From Candidatus Methanarcanum hacksteinii (GTDB taxonomy: Archaea; Thermoplasmatota; Thermoplasmata; Methanomassiliicoccales; Methanomethylophilaceae), in assembly GCA_006954405.1 (NCBI GenBank), contig LVVQ01000001.1, positions 930,001 through 994,000 of the forward strand: 64,000 bases of DNA. Reading direction: 5' to 3'. Both the position numbers and the translations under genes were made by a program. Below are positions 42,099 to 50,318 of this stretch, one piece after another (position 1 is the first letter of the stretch; each line of letters opens with the position of its first letter). The notes beneath the pieces are model-generated. The model saw only the letters and a list, made by a program, of their open reading frames with translations. It ran no database searches and was not told where the DNA came from.

Positions 42099-42515
42099 TC
42101 AATCCTTACCCTCATCCCTAGTGAATCTCTTCATGACCGATTTCTTCACCGTGTCGGTGACCATTCTGATATCATCTTTGACATCATCGAACGTCATGTT
42201 CTCTATGTGATCCTTCGCGGACACCATCACAGCATTCCTTATCGCATTGTCGCGTGCCTTCTCAACGGTCTTGATGGCCTCCCTGGTCCTGTCAGACATG
42301 GGCATGACATCGACAGCGGATTCGAAGAAATGCATCATCTCGATACATGCTGTGAAAAAATGTTTCTGCACATCCTCATCGCTCATGATCCTCAGCACAG
42401 CATCCTTCAAAGAGAATGTGTTCTCTTCCTGTGCGCCCATCAGTTCTATTATCCTGTCCCTGTTGGAATTGACGAATTCCTCGAACTCCTTATCATTCAT
42501 CGGTTCATCAGTCAT
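42099..42515 (-). CDS. Helical protein of unknown function
   Basis: A predicted soluble alpha-helical protein of about 138 residues begins MTDEPMNDKEFEEFV and is rich in Asp, Glu, Met and Lys. No family is recognised. The frame extends to 42572, but the ATGs at 42515 or 42521 lie closer to a normal start. It converges on the radical SAM gene (14-bp gap) and is divergent from the thermosome gene, sharing a 180-bp promoter region. Confidence 0.6.
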   Translation of the reverse strand: MTDEPMNDKEFEEFVNSNRDRIIELMGAQEENTFSLKDAVLRIMSDEDVQKHFFTACIEMMHFFESAVDVMPMSDRTREAIKTVEKARDNAIRNAVMVSAKDHIENMTFDDVKDDIRMVTDTVKKSVMKRFTRDEGKD

Positions 42516-42585
42516 ACGCATACATCGAATCGGACCATGATAAACTGTTCCCTTCTCGCAGCCAGCTTTCAACTTTAAGATTATA

Positions 42586-42673
42586 GGTGGTAGCTATATT
42601 ATTACGAAGAAAATTACATGAATTTGATATTTAATTGAATATGTTTATATAGAAGAACAAAATTACTACCACC
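42586..42673 (+). promoter_or_regulatory. Thermosome promoter with flanking inverted repeat
   Basis: TATA-like GTTTATATAG (42643-42652) is followed about 25 bases later by the expected start. GGTGGTAG (42586-42593) and its exact complement CTACCACC (42666-42673) flank the TATA box, the second copy sitting on the presumed transcription start. GGAGAT gives the ribosome site. The arrangement suggests an operator pair, plausibly for heat-shock control. Confidence 0.55.
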
Positions 42674-42693
42674 CATATTAGGAGATACATATT

Positions 42694-44340
42694 ATGTATG
42701 GTTCCGGAAACAATCAGCCGATCATCGTGCTCAAAGAAGGCACGGAGAGAAGCAAGGATAAAGAAGCACAATTCAACAACATCGCAGCCGCAAAAGCAGT
42801 TGCTGATTCCGTAAGGTCCACCCTTGGACCGAAAGGTATGGACAAGATGCTCGTTGACTCCATCGGAGATGTCACTGTCACCAACGATGGTGTTACGATC
42901 CTCAAAGAGATCGATGTCCAGCACCCCGCAGCAAAGATGGTCGTAGAGGTTGCAAAGACGCAGGATGCAGAATGCGGAGACGGTACGACGACAGCTGTCG
43001 TACTTGCAGGAGAACTCCTCAAGCAGTCTGAATCACTCATCGATGCGAACATCCACCCCACAATCATTACCAACGGTTTCAAACTTGCAGCAGAGAAAGC
43101 AGTCGAGATTCTCAACAGTATCGCTGTCCCCTCGGATGACGACAAGCTCTTGAGGAAGGTCGCAGAGACCGCCATGACAGGTAAATCCGTCGGCGGAGAG
43201 AGTGAACACCTCGCCAATATCATCGTCAAAGCAGCAAGGGATGTCCAAGAAGGAAAATCCGTTGACACAAGCAACATCAAGATCGAGAAGAAGGCAGGAG
43301 GAGTCATCAACGACACCTACCTCGTAAAAGGTCTCGTCATCGACAAGCAGAGGGTACACCCCCGTATGCCTAAGGTCGTCCCCAAAGCGAAAATCGCATT
43401 GTTCACGACCGCACTCGAGAACAAGAAACCTGAGGTATCCGCAGAGATCAGCATCTCAGACCCGCTCGCAATGCAGTCATTCCTCAACGAAGAGGATGCA
43501 ACATTGAAGGCTATGGTCGACAAGATCGTATCCGTCGGAGCGAACGTCGTATTCTGCCAGAAAGGTGTTGACGACCTCGTACAGCACTACCTCGCAAAAG
43601 CAGGTATCCTCTGCTTCAGGAGGCTCAAGGAATCCGATATGATCGCAATCTCCAAAGCAACTGGAGGTTCACTCGTAGGAGAGGTCATGGAGATCCAGGC
43701 AAAGGACCTCGGTACAGCAGATGAGGTCGCTGAGAAAGAGGTCGGAGCTGAATCCATGTGCTTCATCACTGGATGCAAGAACCCGAAAGCAGTCTCGATC
43801 GTCATCCGCGGCGGTACAGAGCACGTTCTCGCAGAAGTTGAGAGGGCAATGATGGATGCAATCCGCGTCGTCGGTGTCGCCATCGAGGACGGAAAGGTCG
43901 TTGCAGGCGCAGGTGCACCTGAGATCGAGACAGAGCTCAGGCTCGCAGAATACGCTTCAACAGTCGGCGGAAGGGAACAGCTCGCAATCGAGGCATTCTC
44001 CAAAGCTCTCGAGATCATCCCCTGGACGATCGCTGAGAATGCAGGTATCGACTCAATCGATGCTATCATCAAATTGAAGACAGCCCACGACAAGAAGAAG
44101 AAGGATGCCGCATACTACGGACTCGATCTCGATACCGGAGAGGCAGTCGACATGCTCGAACGCTTCGTCATCGAACCTCTCAGAGTCAAAGTACAGGCAA
44201 TCAACTCAGCCGCTGAAGTGGCGAACATGGTCCTCAGGATCGATGATGTCATCGCTTCACGCAGGGCTCCCCCGATGAACCCCATGGCCGACCCATCGAT
44301 GGGCGGACCTGGTATGAGCGGCATCGGCGGAATGATGTGA
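42694..44340 (+). CDS. thsA: Thermosome subunit (group II chaperonin)
   Basis: This 548-residue ATP-dependent chaperonin subunit assembles into the archaeal two-ring folding chamber. Diagnostic segments are STLGPKGMDKMLVDSIGDVTVTNDG near residue 45, GDGTTTAVVLAGELL near residue 95, the intermediate segment GGTEHVLAEVERAMMDA and VAGAGAPEIETEL near residue 405. It ends in the Gly-Met-rich tail MSGIGGMM found in CCT/thermosome proteins. Codon use is visibly optimised. A GAAA-loop hairpin follows. Confidence 0.97.
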   Translation: MYGSGNNQPIIVLKEGTERSKDKEAQFNNIAAAKAVADSVRSTLGPKGMDKMLVDSIGDVTVTNDGVTILKEIDVQHPAAKMVVEVAKTQDAECGDGTTTAVVLAGELLKQSESLIDANIHPTIITNGFKLAAEKAVEILNSIAVPSDDDKLLRKVAETAMTGKSVGGESEHLANIIVKAARDVQEGKSVDTSNIKIEKKAGGVINDTYLVKGLVIDKQRVHPRMPKVVPKAKIALFTTALENKKPEVSAEISISDPLAMQSFLNEEDATLKAMVDKIVSVGANVVFCQKGVDDLVQHYLAKAGILCFRRLKESDMIAISKATGGSLVGEVMEIQAKDLGTADEVAEKEVGAESMCFITGCKNPKAVSIVIRGGTEHVLAEVERAMMDAIRVVGVAIEDGKVVAGAGAPEIETELRLAEYASTVGGREQLAIEAFSKALEIIPWTIAENAGIDSIDAIIKLKTAHDKKKKDAAYYGLDLDTGEAVDMLERFVIEPLRVKVQAINSAAEVANMVLRIDDVIASRRAPPMNPMADPSMGGPGMSGIGGMM

Positions 44341-44360
44341 TTCTGAAAAAAACCAATTCT

Positions 44361-44378
44361 GGGGGTGGAAACACCCCC
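44361..44378 (+). terminator. Terminator hairpin of the thermosome gene
   Basis: Perfect 7-bp stem GGGGGTG/CACCCCC with a GAAA tetraloop, 21 bases past the stop codon. Confidence 0.6.
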
Positions 44379-44433
44379 AACAACCCCACCCTTCTAAATA
44401 ATCCGATATGGATACATCCAATGTGGTGTCCTG

Positions 44434-45021
44434 ATGAACGTATATGACTTCGATGGTACGCTTTACAACGGAGACAGCACCATCGACTTCTACAAATATT
44501 GTCTCTCTCAGAAGAAATCGATATTGAGACACTTCCCGATACAATTCAAAGGATGGCTCGGTTTTCACATCGGCCTTTATGATCATACCAGGATGAAGGA
44601 GCATTACTACAGATTCTTCAAGGACATAACCATCGAAGAGACCGTGGAGAACTTTTGGGATCAGAACATACAGAAGATCGCCGATTGGTACTCTGAAAAA
44701 CATCAGGATGATGACGTAGTCATATCAGCTTCACCCGATTTCCTCATCAGATCCGCGTGCAAACGCATAGGGATCAAGAATGTGATCGCATCACCTATCG
44801 ACCCCATCACGGGTAAGCCCACTGGCAAGAACTGTCGTGATGAGGAGAAGGTAAGGAGATTCAGGGAATTGTACGGCGATTCTCCTATCGATGAATTCTA
44901 CTCGGACTCCGATGCCGATATGCCTTTGGCAAAGCTCTCTCAGAGAGCATTCAAGGTCATATGGCCCAATATCATTGAATGGGAGATTGAACGCTCGGAA
45001 GAGCGAGTATCCAATCCTTGA
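44434..45021 (+). CDS. HAD-IB family phosphatase (SerB-like)
   Basis: This 195-residue HAD hydrolase has motif I in YDFDGTLYNGDST (residues 4-16), motif II in DDDVVISASPDFLI, and motif IV in EFYSDSDADMPLAK. The helical cap between motif I and II is the IB (phosphoserine phosphatase-like) type. Substrate unknown. Its 3' end overlaps the converging alpha/beta hydrolase by 50 bp, which is long for this window. Confidence 0.86.
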   Translation: MNVYDFDGTLYNGDSTIDFYKYCLSQKKSILRHFPIQFKGWLGFHIGLYDHTRMKEHYYRFFKDITIEETVENFWDQNIQKIADWYSEKHQDDDVVISASPDFLIRSACKRIGIKNVIASPIDPITGKPTGKNCRDEEKVRRFRELYGDSPIDEFYSDSDADMPLAKLSQRAFKVIWPNIIEWEIERSEERVSNP

Positions 45022-45919
45022 TGTCCTCGAATACCGCTTCCTTACCATTCTCGACGAGAAGTTCGTGCCTAAGGCCTTCGTAAACATTCTTCTTAGGGTC
45101 CAAGCCATATTTCCTCAAAGTTGCTATCACTTTGTCGAGAGTTCCCTTGTATTCGCCGATGACATCATCAGAACCTGATACGAAGAGAAGGTTTAGGTCC
45201 TTCGGGATCTTATCGAAATCCTGTTCCTTACCCAATTTCTTGACCAATGTTAGCAGATCGCGATATCCTGCGGCTGTGAAATCGAAGCCACAATCAGGAT
45301 CCTCATCATACATCCTTCTGCTCTCTTCACTGGTGGACAGCCACCTGAGCGGATCGTCCGAATCCTTGAAAGGCTTATTATTCGGCCCAAGTATGAGACT
45401 GAACAGTAATTTGGACTTGTAATGCGTCCCTCTTACTTTACAGATCAACTTCGAAAGCAACAAACCGGCATTGACTTCCAACATACTGTTCTGACCTGTG
45501 CTCATGAGTATGGCACCATCGACAGAATCGCCATATTTCGTCAGGAAACGCCTTGTGACGAATGAACCCATGCTGTGCCCCAAGACGACCCTAGGAACGC
45601 CGGGAAGATCGGCCTCGACCTTCTTACAGACCTCGTAGAGATCGTTGACAAGAACCTCATCCCCGTCCTTCTCTGCGAAAAATCCACGGTCATCCGGAGA
45701 GGTACCTCCATGCCCCATATGATCATGACCGTATACAGCGATGTTGAATCCATTGAGATACTCCGCGAACGCATCATATCTCAATATGTGCTCCATCATC
45801 CCGTGCGATATGAAAAGAACGGCACGGACATCACCATCAGGAATCCATTTGTAACAATTCAGTTCAACATCTTTCCTTGTCGATCCGATCCTGAAACCTG
45901 TACGCGTCACTTGACTCAC
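44972..45919 (-). CDS. Alpha/beta hydrolase, monoacylglycerol-lipase/lysophospholipase-like
   Basis: A 315-residue serine hydrolase has the oxyanion segment LFISHGMMEHILRYD near residue 36, the nucleophile elbow VVLGHSMGSFVTRRF near residue 112, and the late acid and His in LLFVSGSDDVIGE and YEGLRHELLVE. The closest pattern is the lysophospholipase/monoglyceride lipase family (PldB-like). It overlaps the upstream lipid-kinase-like gene by 4 bp, so a shared role in lipid turnover is plausible. Confidence 0.87.
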   Translation of the reverse strand: MSQVTRTGFRIGSTRKDVELNCYKWIPDGDVRAVLFISHGMMEHILRYDAFAEYLNGFNIAVYGHDHMGHGGTSPDDRGFFAEKDGDEVLVNDLYEVCKKVEADLPGVPRVVLGHSMGSFVTRRFLTKYGDSVDGAILMSTGQNSMLEVNAGLLLSKLICKVRGTHYKSKLLFSLILGPNNKPFKDSDDPLRWLSTSEESRRMYDEDPDCGFDFTAAGYRDLLTLVKKLGKEQDFDKIPKDLNLLFVSGSDDVIGEYKGTLDKVIATLRKYGLDPKKNVYEGLRHELLVENGKEAVFEDIKDWILALPSVQSPIQ

Positions 45920-46908
45920 ACCCTTACGATCAGTTTGTGGTCACCGGGCTTGACTTCGATCGATCCATCGAATTTCAATGTCTCCCCGTCGACGATCATA
46001 TGAGTGATCTCATCGCTCTTCACTGTAACGGATTTAGCCTTGAAATATTCGACATTCTTCTGCGTTTCGATCTTACCGCTGGACATTGCTACGAGGTTCA
46101 TCACGTACCTGTATTTCGATTTCTTATTGACGTTCAATACAATGAGATCTGCAGAGTCGATCGCAGCGTTCGGACAAAGATTGAGTCCTCCACCCATATA
46201 TTCGACATTTTGAACTGACAATAAGATGCTTTCAACATCCCTTGTGACACCGTCGTATGTGATCGTGTACTTCTTCGCCTTACATTTGGCCACAGCTTTG
46301 AGTGCTATCCTACGATAATCCTTCGATTTAGCGACCTTGACGAATGATAATTCTCCATTGAGGATGCTATGAATCATAGAGGACATGAGCGTCTTTGTAA
46401 CATCGATATAACGCCTTATGATCGCAGTCGTTGTGTTGCCTGTCATCTTCGACATCAGATTCTCGATGTACTCATCAGCGATCATATTGATGTCGACGAT
46501 CGTACCGAACGACAATGTCTGAACGAACACCATGTCATTGGCGACCCAATATGGGATCGGACGTTCCGTACCATTGGTGAAGGCGTTGACGATGTCTTCA
46601 TCGGTGTAATTGAATACGCCTGCGGACCTCGCAGTATCATTGCCTGAACCGAATGGGAGGAGAACGTAAGTGAGATCCATGTCATATGTAGCGGATATCA
46701 CTTCGTGGATGGTACCATCGCCACCGGCGATACCTATTATGTCACCATCCTTGGCAACGAGACGGGCCATTGCATCGCCCCTCATCTCGAATGTCGTCTC
46801 ATAATACTCGAAAGTAACACCTTTATCCTCGAGGAGTGAACGGACATGCTTCATCCTGTCCCAATTCATACCTCCTCCGCCGATAGGATTGTAGATTATC
46901 TTGATCAA
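45916..46908 (-). CDS. Diacylglycerol/lipid kinase family protein, TTG start
   Basis: A protein of about 330 residues of the DAGK catalytic family (YegS/BmrU-like) has IIYNPIGGGG at the N-terminus, the nucleotide loop DIIGIAGGDGTIHEVIS near residue 50, VLLPFGSGNDTARS near residue 75, and the C-terminal beta-sandwich with GGGLNLCPNAAIDSADL. Such enzymes phosphorylate lipid hydroxyl groups with ATP. The only upstream ATG (47061) lies before the promoter: a TATA-like CTATATAAATA near 46950 places the transcript start near 46925. TTG at 46908, after GGGTGATG, fits both promoter and family. Confidence 0.84.
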   Translation of the reverse strand: MIKIIYNPIGGGGMNWDRMKHVRSLLEDKGVTFEYYETTFEMRGDAMARLVAKDGDIIGIAGGDGTIHEVISATYDMDLTYVLLPFGSGNDTARSAGVFNYTDEDIVNAFTNGTERPIPYWVANDMVFVQTLSFGTIVDINMIADEYIENLMSKMTGNTTTAIIRRYIDVTKTLMSSMIHSILNGELSFVKVAKSKDYRRIALKAVAKCKAKKYTITYDGVTRDVESILLSVQNVEYMGGGLNLCPNAAIDSADLIVLNVNKKSKYRYVMNLVAMSSGKIETQKNVEYFKAKSVTVKSDEITHMIVDGETLKFDGSIEVKPGDHKLIVRV

Positions 46909-47186
46909 GAGTGCATCACCCACAAACGAAGTAGTATAAGGATTGTTATTTATATAGATAGTACAAAAACTTTTAAATATAGAGTTGGGCGGCAACAGAA
47001 TATCCCAGCACACCTCATGATAATTTAGTCTGATGGCCTCCAGCCTTTGGATTGCGAACACCTGAAAAAATCGCTCTCCGTTACTAATTCAGTACACACC
47101 TTTTTTGTTTTAAGTTGGATGCTAAATAATTCAATCTCGACAATGACCAAGTTATAAATACGAAATTTAACGATTATGCTTTTGGG

Positions 47187-47978
47187 ATGGATGAGCACAG
47201 TGTACGCGCTGCACTCTACGCAAGGGTATCAACAGAAGAGCAGGCCATGGAAGGTTTCTCTCTGGACGCACAACTAGGTCGTCTGAGGAAATACTGCAGT
47301 TCACAAGGGTGGATAGTGGCCGACGAATACCGTGAGGAAGGGCACTCCGGACGCAACATCAAACGTCCCGAATATACACGTATGATGGACGAGAGCGAAA
47401 AGTGGGATATCGTTCTCGTACTCAAGATGGACAGGATACATCGTAACAGTGAGAATTTCACGAGGATGATGAAGGATCTCAATGCTTCGAACAAAGGATT
47501 CTGTTCCGTCATGGAGCAATTCGATACGAGCAATGCCATGGGCAGGTTCGTTATGGATCTCATACAACGTATAGCACAACTTGAATCCGAACAGATAGGC
47601 GAGAGGGTGAAGTTAGGGATGGAACAGAAAGCAAGGACAATGGGCGGCCTGCTTGGTTTCGGGCAGCCATATGGTTACGACTATAGGAAAGGCGTACTAT
47701 CAGTGAATGATGACGAGGTATTCGTTGTAAGGGCGATATACAGGATGTACAACAAAGGATTCTCCATGGAATTCATCGCCACATCACTGAATGATGCAAG
47801 CATACCTGCCAAGAAAGGAGGGAGATGGAATAAACAATCCATCTTCAAGATACTTCATAACCCCCTTTATGTGGGATACGTAAAATGGGGAGAGATCGTC
47901 AGAGAAGGTGACCATCCAGCTATAATAGATATGGATGAATTCATCACGATCAATGGCCCGATCAAGGTAAATTCATGA
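47187..47978 (+). CDS. Serine recombinase A of a tandem pair
   Basis: A 263-residue serine recombinase begins with the resolvase catalytic domain: ALYARVSTEEQ with nucleophile Ser15, EEGHSGRNIKRPEYTRM, KMDRIHRNSENF, then the long helix FVMDLIQRIAQLESEQIGERVKLGMEQKA. A short 'recombinase' DNA-binding domain follows (GFGQPYGYDY; RWNKQSIFKILHNPLYVGYVKW). It ends there, without the zinc ribbon and coiled coil of large phage integrases (450-600 aa). TATA-like GTTATAAATAC lies about 30 bases upstream. It overlaps the second recombinase by 4 bp. Confidence 0.92.
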   Translation: MDEHSVRAALYARVSTEEQAMEGFSLDAQLGRLRKYCSSQGWIVADEYREEGHSGRNIKRPEYTRMMDESEKWDIVLVLKMDRIHRNSENFTRMMKDLNASNKGFCSVMEQFDTSNAMGRFVMDLIQRIAQLESEQIGERVKLGMEQKARTMGGLLGFGQPYGYDYRKGVLSVNDDEVFVVRAIYRMYNKGFSMEFIATSLNDASIPAKKGGRWNKQSIFKILHNPLYVGYVKWGEIVREGDHPAIIDMDEFITINGPIKVNS

Positions 47979-48820
47979 GCGACAGGATACGTGCCGCCCT
48001 ATATGCACGTGTTTCTACGGAAGAACAAGCGGATCAAGGATATTCACTTGCAGCACAATTACAGATGCTCAGGGACTTCTGCGAAGTATTCGAGATGGAT
48101 ATCGCAGGCGAATATGTCGACGACGGATACTCCGGGACGAATACTAGAAGGCCCGCATATCGCAGGATGTTCTCCCCTGATGAGCGTCAGAGGTGGGATG
48201 CTCTCGTCGTCATAAAGATGGACAGGATACATCGTAACAGCAAGAATTTCATGCTGATGATCGAGGATCTGTCAAAGAACGGACAATCATTCTTCTCCAC
48301 GACCGAACGGATCGATACGACCACGGCCGTCGGAAGATTCGCGATGGATGTCATCCAACGTATAGCACAGCTAGAATCCGAACAGATAGGCGAGAGGACC
48401 AAATTCGGTATGATACAGAAAGCGGAGCAGAAGGATGGCATCATGGGATTCCAACCGCCCTATGGATATTCCATCGCCGATGGTGAATTGATATCGATAC
48501 CCGAGGAACAGATCGTCGTAAAGAGGATATTCGGATCATATCTCGAGAATTCCACATTGGACGAGATCGCTTCTGAACTGAATTCATCGTTCATCCGTAC
48601 AAGGAACGGGAATCAGTGGAATAAATACAATCTCCGCAACATATTGCATAACCCCGTCTATGCAGGATACATGCATTGGGAGGAGCATTTGATAGGACAT
48701 CATGCGGATTGTCCCGTTTCTGTTGATGAGTATAACCAAGTACAAAGGTTGATGGCATCAAAAACGAGGGGTGCGAAGAAGAATCTACCCATCCTGTTGG
48801 ATGTTGAGGAGTCTTTGTGA
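47975..48820 (+). CDS. Serine recombinase B of a tandem pair
   Basis: This 281-residue paralogue of the preceding gene shares the same domain layout: ALYARVSTEEQ with Ser14, DDGYSGTNTRRPAYRRM, KMDRIHRNSKNF, VIQRIAQLESEQIGER, and the DNA-binding stretch QWNKYNLRNILHNPVYAGYMHW. Several blocks are identical to recombinase A (DRIHRNS, QRIAQLESEQIGER), while the middle and tail differ, so it is an old duplication. The coupled start predicts equal synthesis and possibly a heteromeric recombinase. Att sites are not identified. Confidence 0.92.
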   Translation: MSDRIRAALYARVSTEEQADQGYSLAAQLQMLRDFCEVFEMDIAGEYVDDGYSGTNTRRPAYRRMFSPDERQRWDALVVIKMDRIHRNSKNFMLMIEDLSKNGQSFFSTTERIDTTTAVGRFAMDVIQRIAQLESEQIGERTKFGMIQKAEQKDGIMGFQPPYGYSIADGELISIPEEQIVVKRIFGSYLENSTLDEIASELNSSFIRTRNGNQWNKYNLRNILHNPVYAGYMHWEEHLIGHHADCPVSVDEYNQVQRLMASKTRGAKKNLPILLDVEESL

Positions 48821-48856
48821 CATACTCCGATAATTTTTTTAATATGCAGTCACGTC

Positions 48857-48976
48857 ATGGCAGATATGTCCGATAAGAAGAAAAAAGAGATGATGGTGAA
48901 GATCATTGCCATAGCTATCGTACTCATCTTCGTTGGTACCGCACTTGTTGCTGGTGTTAGTGTACTCATCAATTGA
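48857..48976 (+). CDS. Small single-span membrane protein (39 aa)
   Basis: A 39-residue ORF has a Lys-rich N-terminus (MSDKKKKEMMVK) followed by one hydrophobic helix of about 23 residues ending VLIN. A T-rich TATA-like stretch (48834-48845) precedes it closely, consistent with a leaderless start. The charge pattern predicts N-in, C-out. It could be a true small membrane protein or the detached anchor of the secreted-type domain encoded at 49321. Confidence 0.55.
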   Translation: MADMSDKKKKEMMVKIIAIAIVLIFVGTALVAGVSVLIN

Positions 48977-49320
48977 TTGGCTTCTGATTTCTCTAGTCCT
49001 TTACGGGATAGCGTCAGTTAGGACAGGATTTGTTAGATTCTCGATCATTTTCATGTTGATCTGTGCGCCCAGCCATCATATGTATCGAGATGAACAATCA
49101 TTCAATCACGACAATGCAAAACGATATCATCAACGGAGAATCCAGAATACTCGAAGAGAAGATTCAAAAGGATACTTCCAAGATCTTCGTTCTGCGATGA
49201 CATCTGTCATCGGATTCGTCCACTGTAAACGACGTTAATCGTCAGGAATGTGCCCGCAGCTACGCTACTGTCATCACACTTGTAGACTCCAACATAGATC
49301 TGTCCAAACCAAAAGCCGAA
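48977..49320. other. Apparently degenerate stretch
   Basis: No convincing gene. A plus-strand 36-codon frame from 49090 ends in TGA at about 49198-49200. The same frame then runs open without any start codon into the gene at 49321, which looks like the remains of a longer coding region. Confidence 0.4.
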
Positions 49321-49851
49321 ATGGTGCTCCAGAAGGGCAGTTTCATCCAATACAGTATCGTAGGTAAATTCATAGGCATGGTCACCGAAGAGCCCATGAT
49401 ATTCACCAAAACCATCGAAAAAGTGAACGATGATGGAACTTACGTAAGTAATACCGCCATATCCGTAACATTCTCCGAAAACACTGTCATGACCATCACA
49501 GAGATAGACAAGGATGGTACACTCAGCGTCAACGATGGAAAAAATGAATATGCTGAAACGAAGGATAAATTCCTGAGTTACATCTCCTTTACATACATAG
49601 AAAAAACAGAAAAAAATCTGAAGATACTTGACGAAAAGACCGCAGTTATCGATACCGAATTCGGAAAACGTTCGGTCACAGTCAAATCAGTGGAAGTTGC
49701 CAATGATACGGGCAGTGTTGGCAAAGGCAAGTACTACTGCGGTAATGATGGGATATTGTACCTCACCGAAGCCGACTTGGATATAGATGGTCAGAAGATG
49801 TCAATATCGATAACTCTGAAGAACTCCAGCCTTCTGACAATCGGATCCTGA
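49321..49851 (+). CDS. Orphan secreted-type beta-rich domain, probably 5'-truncated
   Basis: A 176-residue, beta-rich, Thr/Asp/Lys-containing domain begins MVLQKGSFIQYSIVGKF. The pattern 'KGSF-QYS..G' followed by alternating strands resembles extracellular repeat domains of archaeal surface proteins, but there is no signal peptide. The frame is open for about 40 codons upstream without ATG, so the original N-terminus has probably been lost by mutation. No family assigned. A hairpin terminator follows the stop. Confidence 0.5.
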   Translation: MVLQKGSFIQYSIVGKFIGMVTEEPMIFTKTIEKVNDDGTYVSNTAISVTFSENTVMTITEIDKDGTLSVNDGKNEYAETKDKFLSYISFTYIEKTEKNLKILDEKTAVIDTEFGKRSVTVKSVEVANDTGSVGKGKYYCGNDGILYLTEADLDIDGQKMSISITLKNSSLLTIGS

Positions 49852-49860
49852 TCTCAAACA

Positions 49861-49880
49861 GCCGTCACTTATGTGGCGGC
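49861..49880 (+). terminator. Terminator hairpin
   Basis: GCCGTCAC-TTAT-GTGGCGGC (seven of eight pairs) followed by ACCTTTTTCT, ten bases past the stop of the gene at 49321. Confidence 0.65.
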
Positions 49881-50305
49881 ACCTTTTTCTTTCTGATTCG
49901 GAATAACAATCTCCGCTCTGTTGGAATCGAAGGAGAACGAGTTCTGCAACCTCTCAATGTGCATCATACCCTCGGAATCCACGCTCCGATCCAGATGGGA
50001 GATCAAAATGAGAAGTTGAACTTATATTAGAGAAAACTTCCCTCAACTTCTACTCTATCCACTGATCGAACTTTTTTCCGAAGTTTTTCGCCACATTCGC
50101 AGAAGTGAAAACTGGTGTAGAATCGTATTTTGAAGTGACAAATAATAAAGCTGATATCTTTATTGAGATTATTTATTTATGTAAATAAAATTGTATAATA
50201 TTATCATAATTGTGATAAAAATCAAGACCCAGTGCAAAGTATAACGTTGTTTTAACGCCAAATGTGTTAATTCATTCACTTAAAATACATCGAATCACTA
50301 CCTCA
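49881..50305. other. AT-rich intergenic region before nrdJ
   Basis: No ORF. It contains a palindrome TTATCA-taattg-TGATAA near 50200-50217, an AACGTT...TTAACG stretch near 50243-50258 related to the TTAAC-N3-GTTAA elements found after nrdJ, and a TATA-like ACTTAAAATAC near 50278 suited to nrdJ. Confidence 0.4.
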
Positions 50306-50318
50306 GAACGGTACGTTC
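50306..50318 (+). promoter_or_regulatory. Palindrome abutting the nrdJ start codon
   Basis: GAACG-GTA-CGTTC is a perfect 5-bp inverted repeat ending at the base before the ATG and covering the expected transcription start (TATA near 50278). It is a candidate operator for ribonucleotide reductase control. Confidence 0.4.

Noticed and set aside
46971..47085. Plus-strand TATA-like CTTTTAAATATAGAG followed by ATGATAA and two CTGA boxes, resembling a box C/D RNA
   Set aside because: The spacing between box C-like and box D'-like sequences is too short for a guide, and the C' box is poor.
48933..49238. 101-codon plus-strand frame after the recombinases
   Set aside because: It overlaps the small membrane protein in another frame and has mixed, unstructured composition without a ribosome site.
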